Of a stretch of DNA of 6,618 nt, positions 5,607 through 6,618 are shown one piece after another (position 1 is the first letter of the stretch; every line of letters starts with the position of its first letter). The stretch comes from Acidimicrobiia bacterium (GTDB taxonomy: Bacteria > Actinomycetota > Acidimicrobiia > Spongiisociales > ZC4RG35). Where the stretch lies: NCBI GenBank assembly GCA_029865445.1, contig JAOUGY010000213.1, positions 1 through 6,618 on the forward strand, given 5' to 3'. Under the pieces are notes generated by a model. The model was given only the letters and a program-made list of their open reading frames with translations, ran no database searches and was not told the origin of the DNA. The translations under genes and the position numbers were made by a program.

Positions 5607-5776
5607 TACGTTTCCGAACTTGGTTCGTCCTCTGCTGCGCCTTCCTGCACTCCCTTGCGGAACTCCTTGGCAGAAGCTCCCAGCGAGCGGGCAAGCTGCG
5701 GGAGCTTGCGGGCACCGAACAGCAGCAAGACGACGAGCAAGATCACGATCAGTTCTGATCCCTTGGGCAAGCCCAT
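5606..5776 (-). CDS. tatA: Twin-arginine translocase pore subunit TatA (56 aa)
   Basis: TatA oligomerises to form the pathway through which folded Tat substrates cross the cytoplasmic membrane. The protein has a short N-terminus (MGLPKGSE), one membrane helix (9-20), the hallmark FGARKLPQLARSLGASAKEF (20-39) of hinge plus amphipathic helix, and an acidic tail ending at residue 56. Phe20-Gly21 and Leu25-Pro26 are the diagnostic residues. The short tail and FGxxKLP pattern favour TatA/E over TatB. A perfect AGGAGG lies 8 bp before the ATG at 5776. The gene is below common length cut-offs and could be missed. No tatC or tatB is in the window. It is read in the same direction as the sigma operon, 46 bp upstream of it; in M. 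tuberculosis a tat gene (tatB) also lies in the sigE-rseA-htrA region, so the association has a precedent. Confidence 0.93.
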   Translation of the reverse strand: MGLPKGSELIVILLVVLLLFGARKLPQLARSLGASAKEFRKGVQEGAAEDEPSSET

Positions 5777-5784
5777 CGGTTTCG

Positions 5785-5790
5785 CCTCCT
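5785..5790 (-). promoter_or_regulatory. Shine-Dalgarno of tatA
   Basis: A perfect AGGAGG, 8 bp before ATG at 5776, confirms that this very short reading frame is translated. Confidence 0.85.
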
Positions 5791-5799
5791 TTGAAGGTG

Positions 5800-5805
5800 A
5801 TCATA
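5800..5805 (-). promoter_or_regulatory. Possible housekeeping -10 box for tatA
   Basis: TATGAT on the minus strand (five of six matches to TATAAT) would place the transcription start near 5793, just before the ribosome site. No recognisable -35 lies 16-18 bp upstream, so the call rests on the -10 alone. Confidence 0.4.
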
Positions 5806-5830
5806 CCTGGCCCCTCCCGTAACCCGGCCA

Positions 5831-5856
5831 CCCGGTGCGGGCGCGCCCGCACCGGG
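5831..5856. repeat. Perfect 26-bp GC-rich palindrome between the EamA gene and tatA
   Basis: The left arm CCCGGTGCGGGCG (5831-5843) is followed immediately by its exact reverse complement (5844-5856). As RNA it would form a very stable stem of about 11 bp with a GCGC loop. It lies 42 bp past the EamA stop and 54 bp before the tatA start. It may act as a terminator for the EamA transcript, although no T-run follows on either strand, or as a protein-binding site or leader structure for tatA. Confidence 0.75.
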
Positions 5857-5868
5857 CGCTCCCGTACT

Positions 5869-5894
5869 GACGTCGCCGGAAGGCGTTTGGTTCC
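5869..5894 (-). promoter_or_regulatory. Second, weaker ECF-type promoter candidate upstream of tatA
   Basis: On the minus strand GGAAC (5894-5890) is followed after 17 bp by CGTC (5872-5869), the same spacing as the promoter before the sigma gene with one -10 change. If active, it would put tatA in the sigma regulon, with the 26-bp palindrome in its leader. It begins 4 bp past the EamA stop. A chance match is possible. Confidence 0.3.
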
Positions 5895-5898
5895 CGGC

Positions 5899-6618
5899 TC
5901 AGCGCCCCAGTGTGACGGCGACCCCACCGGCGGCCGCGATCACTGCAGCGACCAGCACCTGCCGGCTCCACTCGGAACGATCCAACACCAGGCGCGCGAA
6001 CAAGACCGCCCAGATCGACTGCGTGGCGCTCATCGTCGCAACGATCGCCACCTTGCCGATACTCAACCCGGCCACGAGGGAGGTGAACCCGAACCCCATG
6101 AGAACGCCGGGAACCAGCAGTGGACGGGCACCGCCGCGAATCATGGCCCGAACCTCGGTTCTGTAGGCCACCAGATTCACGGCAACCAAGAGCACGGCGG
6201 CGGTCGTGAGGGCTGTTGCGGATCCCACGACTGGCGGGGCCGGCTCAGAGGCGCCTCTGATGAAGATGTCCCGGCCCGCGAAGAAGACCGTGGCGAGAAT
6301 GGCGAGAAGAGGCCCGGTCGATGCGTCGCCACTCCTCGCTCGCGGGTCGACGACGAGGATGCCCGCCAGGACGACGAGAACCGCGCCGAGCCCGACCCAC
6401 CACCCGGGCGTCTCGCCCAGGATGAGCCACGCAGCCACCGCGGACAGCACCGGGACGAGCCCCAACACAACCGCGGTTCTGGTGCCACCGAACCGATCGA
6501 TCGACCGGTACATCGCCAGGTGGGAGAAGGCGGGAGCACAGACTCCGGCGAGGACATACGGGGTCAGGGATCGAAGCTCGATTCCTGCGAAGGCCCCGGA
6601 CACGACGGCATAACCTCC
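5899..6618 (-). CDS. EamA-domain (DMT superfamily) transporter, N-terminus cut by window edge
   Basis: An inner-membrane permease of the drug/metabolite transporter superfamily, which normally has ten helices in two EamA repeats (about 290 aa). The substrate is not predictable. The 239 visible residues include the end of the first repeat: LAMYRSIDRFGGTRTAVVLG, then VPVLSAVAAWLILGE, with the family-typical Gly-Glu at the end of a helix. The whole second repeat follows, starting near GPLLAILATVFFAGRDIFIR and ending SATQSIWAVLFARLVLDRSEW and a last helix GGVAVTLGR. The frame is open to the last base of the window, where it reads GGYAVV. The GTG at 6603 would give a 234-residue protein lacking most of the first repeat, so it is rejected as the start. 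About 50-70 N-terminal residues are likely missing. It is read toward tatA, with 122 bp between them, and is probably a separate unit. Confidence 0.9.
   Translation of the reverse strand, partial: GGYAVVSGAFAGIELRSLTPYVLAGVCAPAFSHLAMYRSIDRFGGTRTAVVLGLVPVLSAVAAWLILGETPGWWVGLGAVLVVLAGILVVDPRARSGDASTGPLLAILATVFFAGRDIFIRGASEPAPPVVGSATALTTAAVLLVAVNLVAYRTEVRAMIRGGARPLLVPGVLMGFGFTSLVAGLSIGKVAIVATMSATQSIWAVLFARLVLDRSEWSRQVLVAAVIAAAGGVAVTLGR

Noticed and set aside
5556..5927. 123-aa minus-strand frame covering tatA
   Set aside because: It overlaps tatA, both promoter candidates and the palindrome; tatA in the other frame has the family signature and a perfect ribosome site.

Overview
The window is a high-GC bacterial chromosome segment, most likely from an actinobacterium (Actinomycetota, perhaps Acidimicrobiia or a relative). 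The pointers are strong G/C bias at third codon positions, an AhpE-type peroxiredoxin, a DUF2342 zinc-metalloprotease-like protein typical of Actinobacteria, and tightly packed genes with ATGA stop/start overlaps. The class-level placement is inference. No tRNA, rRNA, CRISPR array, insertion sequence or phage gene was seen, and I found no frameshifts.

Left part (1-1428, minus strand): a polytopic membrane protein of unknown function with membrane-embedded histidines is followed after 4 bp by moaE (molybdopterin synthase large subunit), which runs off the left edge. A 116-bp divergent intergenic region (1429-1544) separates this pair from a plus-strand pair: a DUF2342 zinc-metalloprotease-like protein (1545-2618) and an AhpE-type peroxiredoxin (2651-3109) that carries a PrxQ-like extra cysteine.

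Right part (3164-5776, minus strand, read right to left): a stress-response cluster. It consists of tatA (56 aa, too short for many gene callers), an ECF sigma factor, a zinc-binding membrane anti-sigma factor, an exported RseB-like protein, and a small FMN nitroreductase. The sigma/anti-sigma and anti-sigma/RseB junctions are both 4-bp ATGA overlaps, and the nitroreductase starts 13 bp after the RseB stop. An ECF-type promoter (GGAAC, 17 bp, CGTT) sits directly before the sigma gene and touches the tatA stop codon, so the operon is probably autoregulated. A weaker match of the same layout (GGAAC, 17 bp, CGTC) lies upstream of tatA.

Right edge (5899-6618, minus strand): the C-terminal three quarters or so of an EamA/DMT transporter. 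Between it and tatA is a perfect 26-bp GC-rich palindrome.

Working model (inference): envelope or redox stress is sensed outside the membrane by the RseB-like protein and passed to the anti-sigma factor. This releases the sigma factor, which boosts its own operon, including an FMN oxidoreductase, and perhaps tatA. The peroxiredoxin gene that converges on the operon fits a redox-stress neighbourhood, but no matching promoter was seen in front of it.
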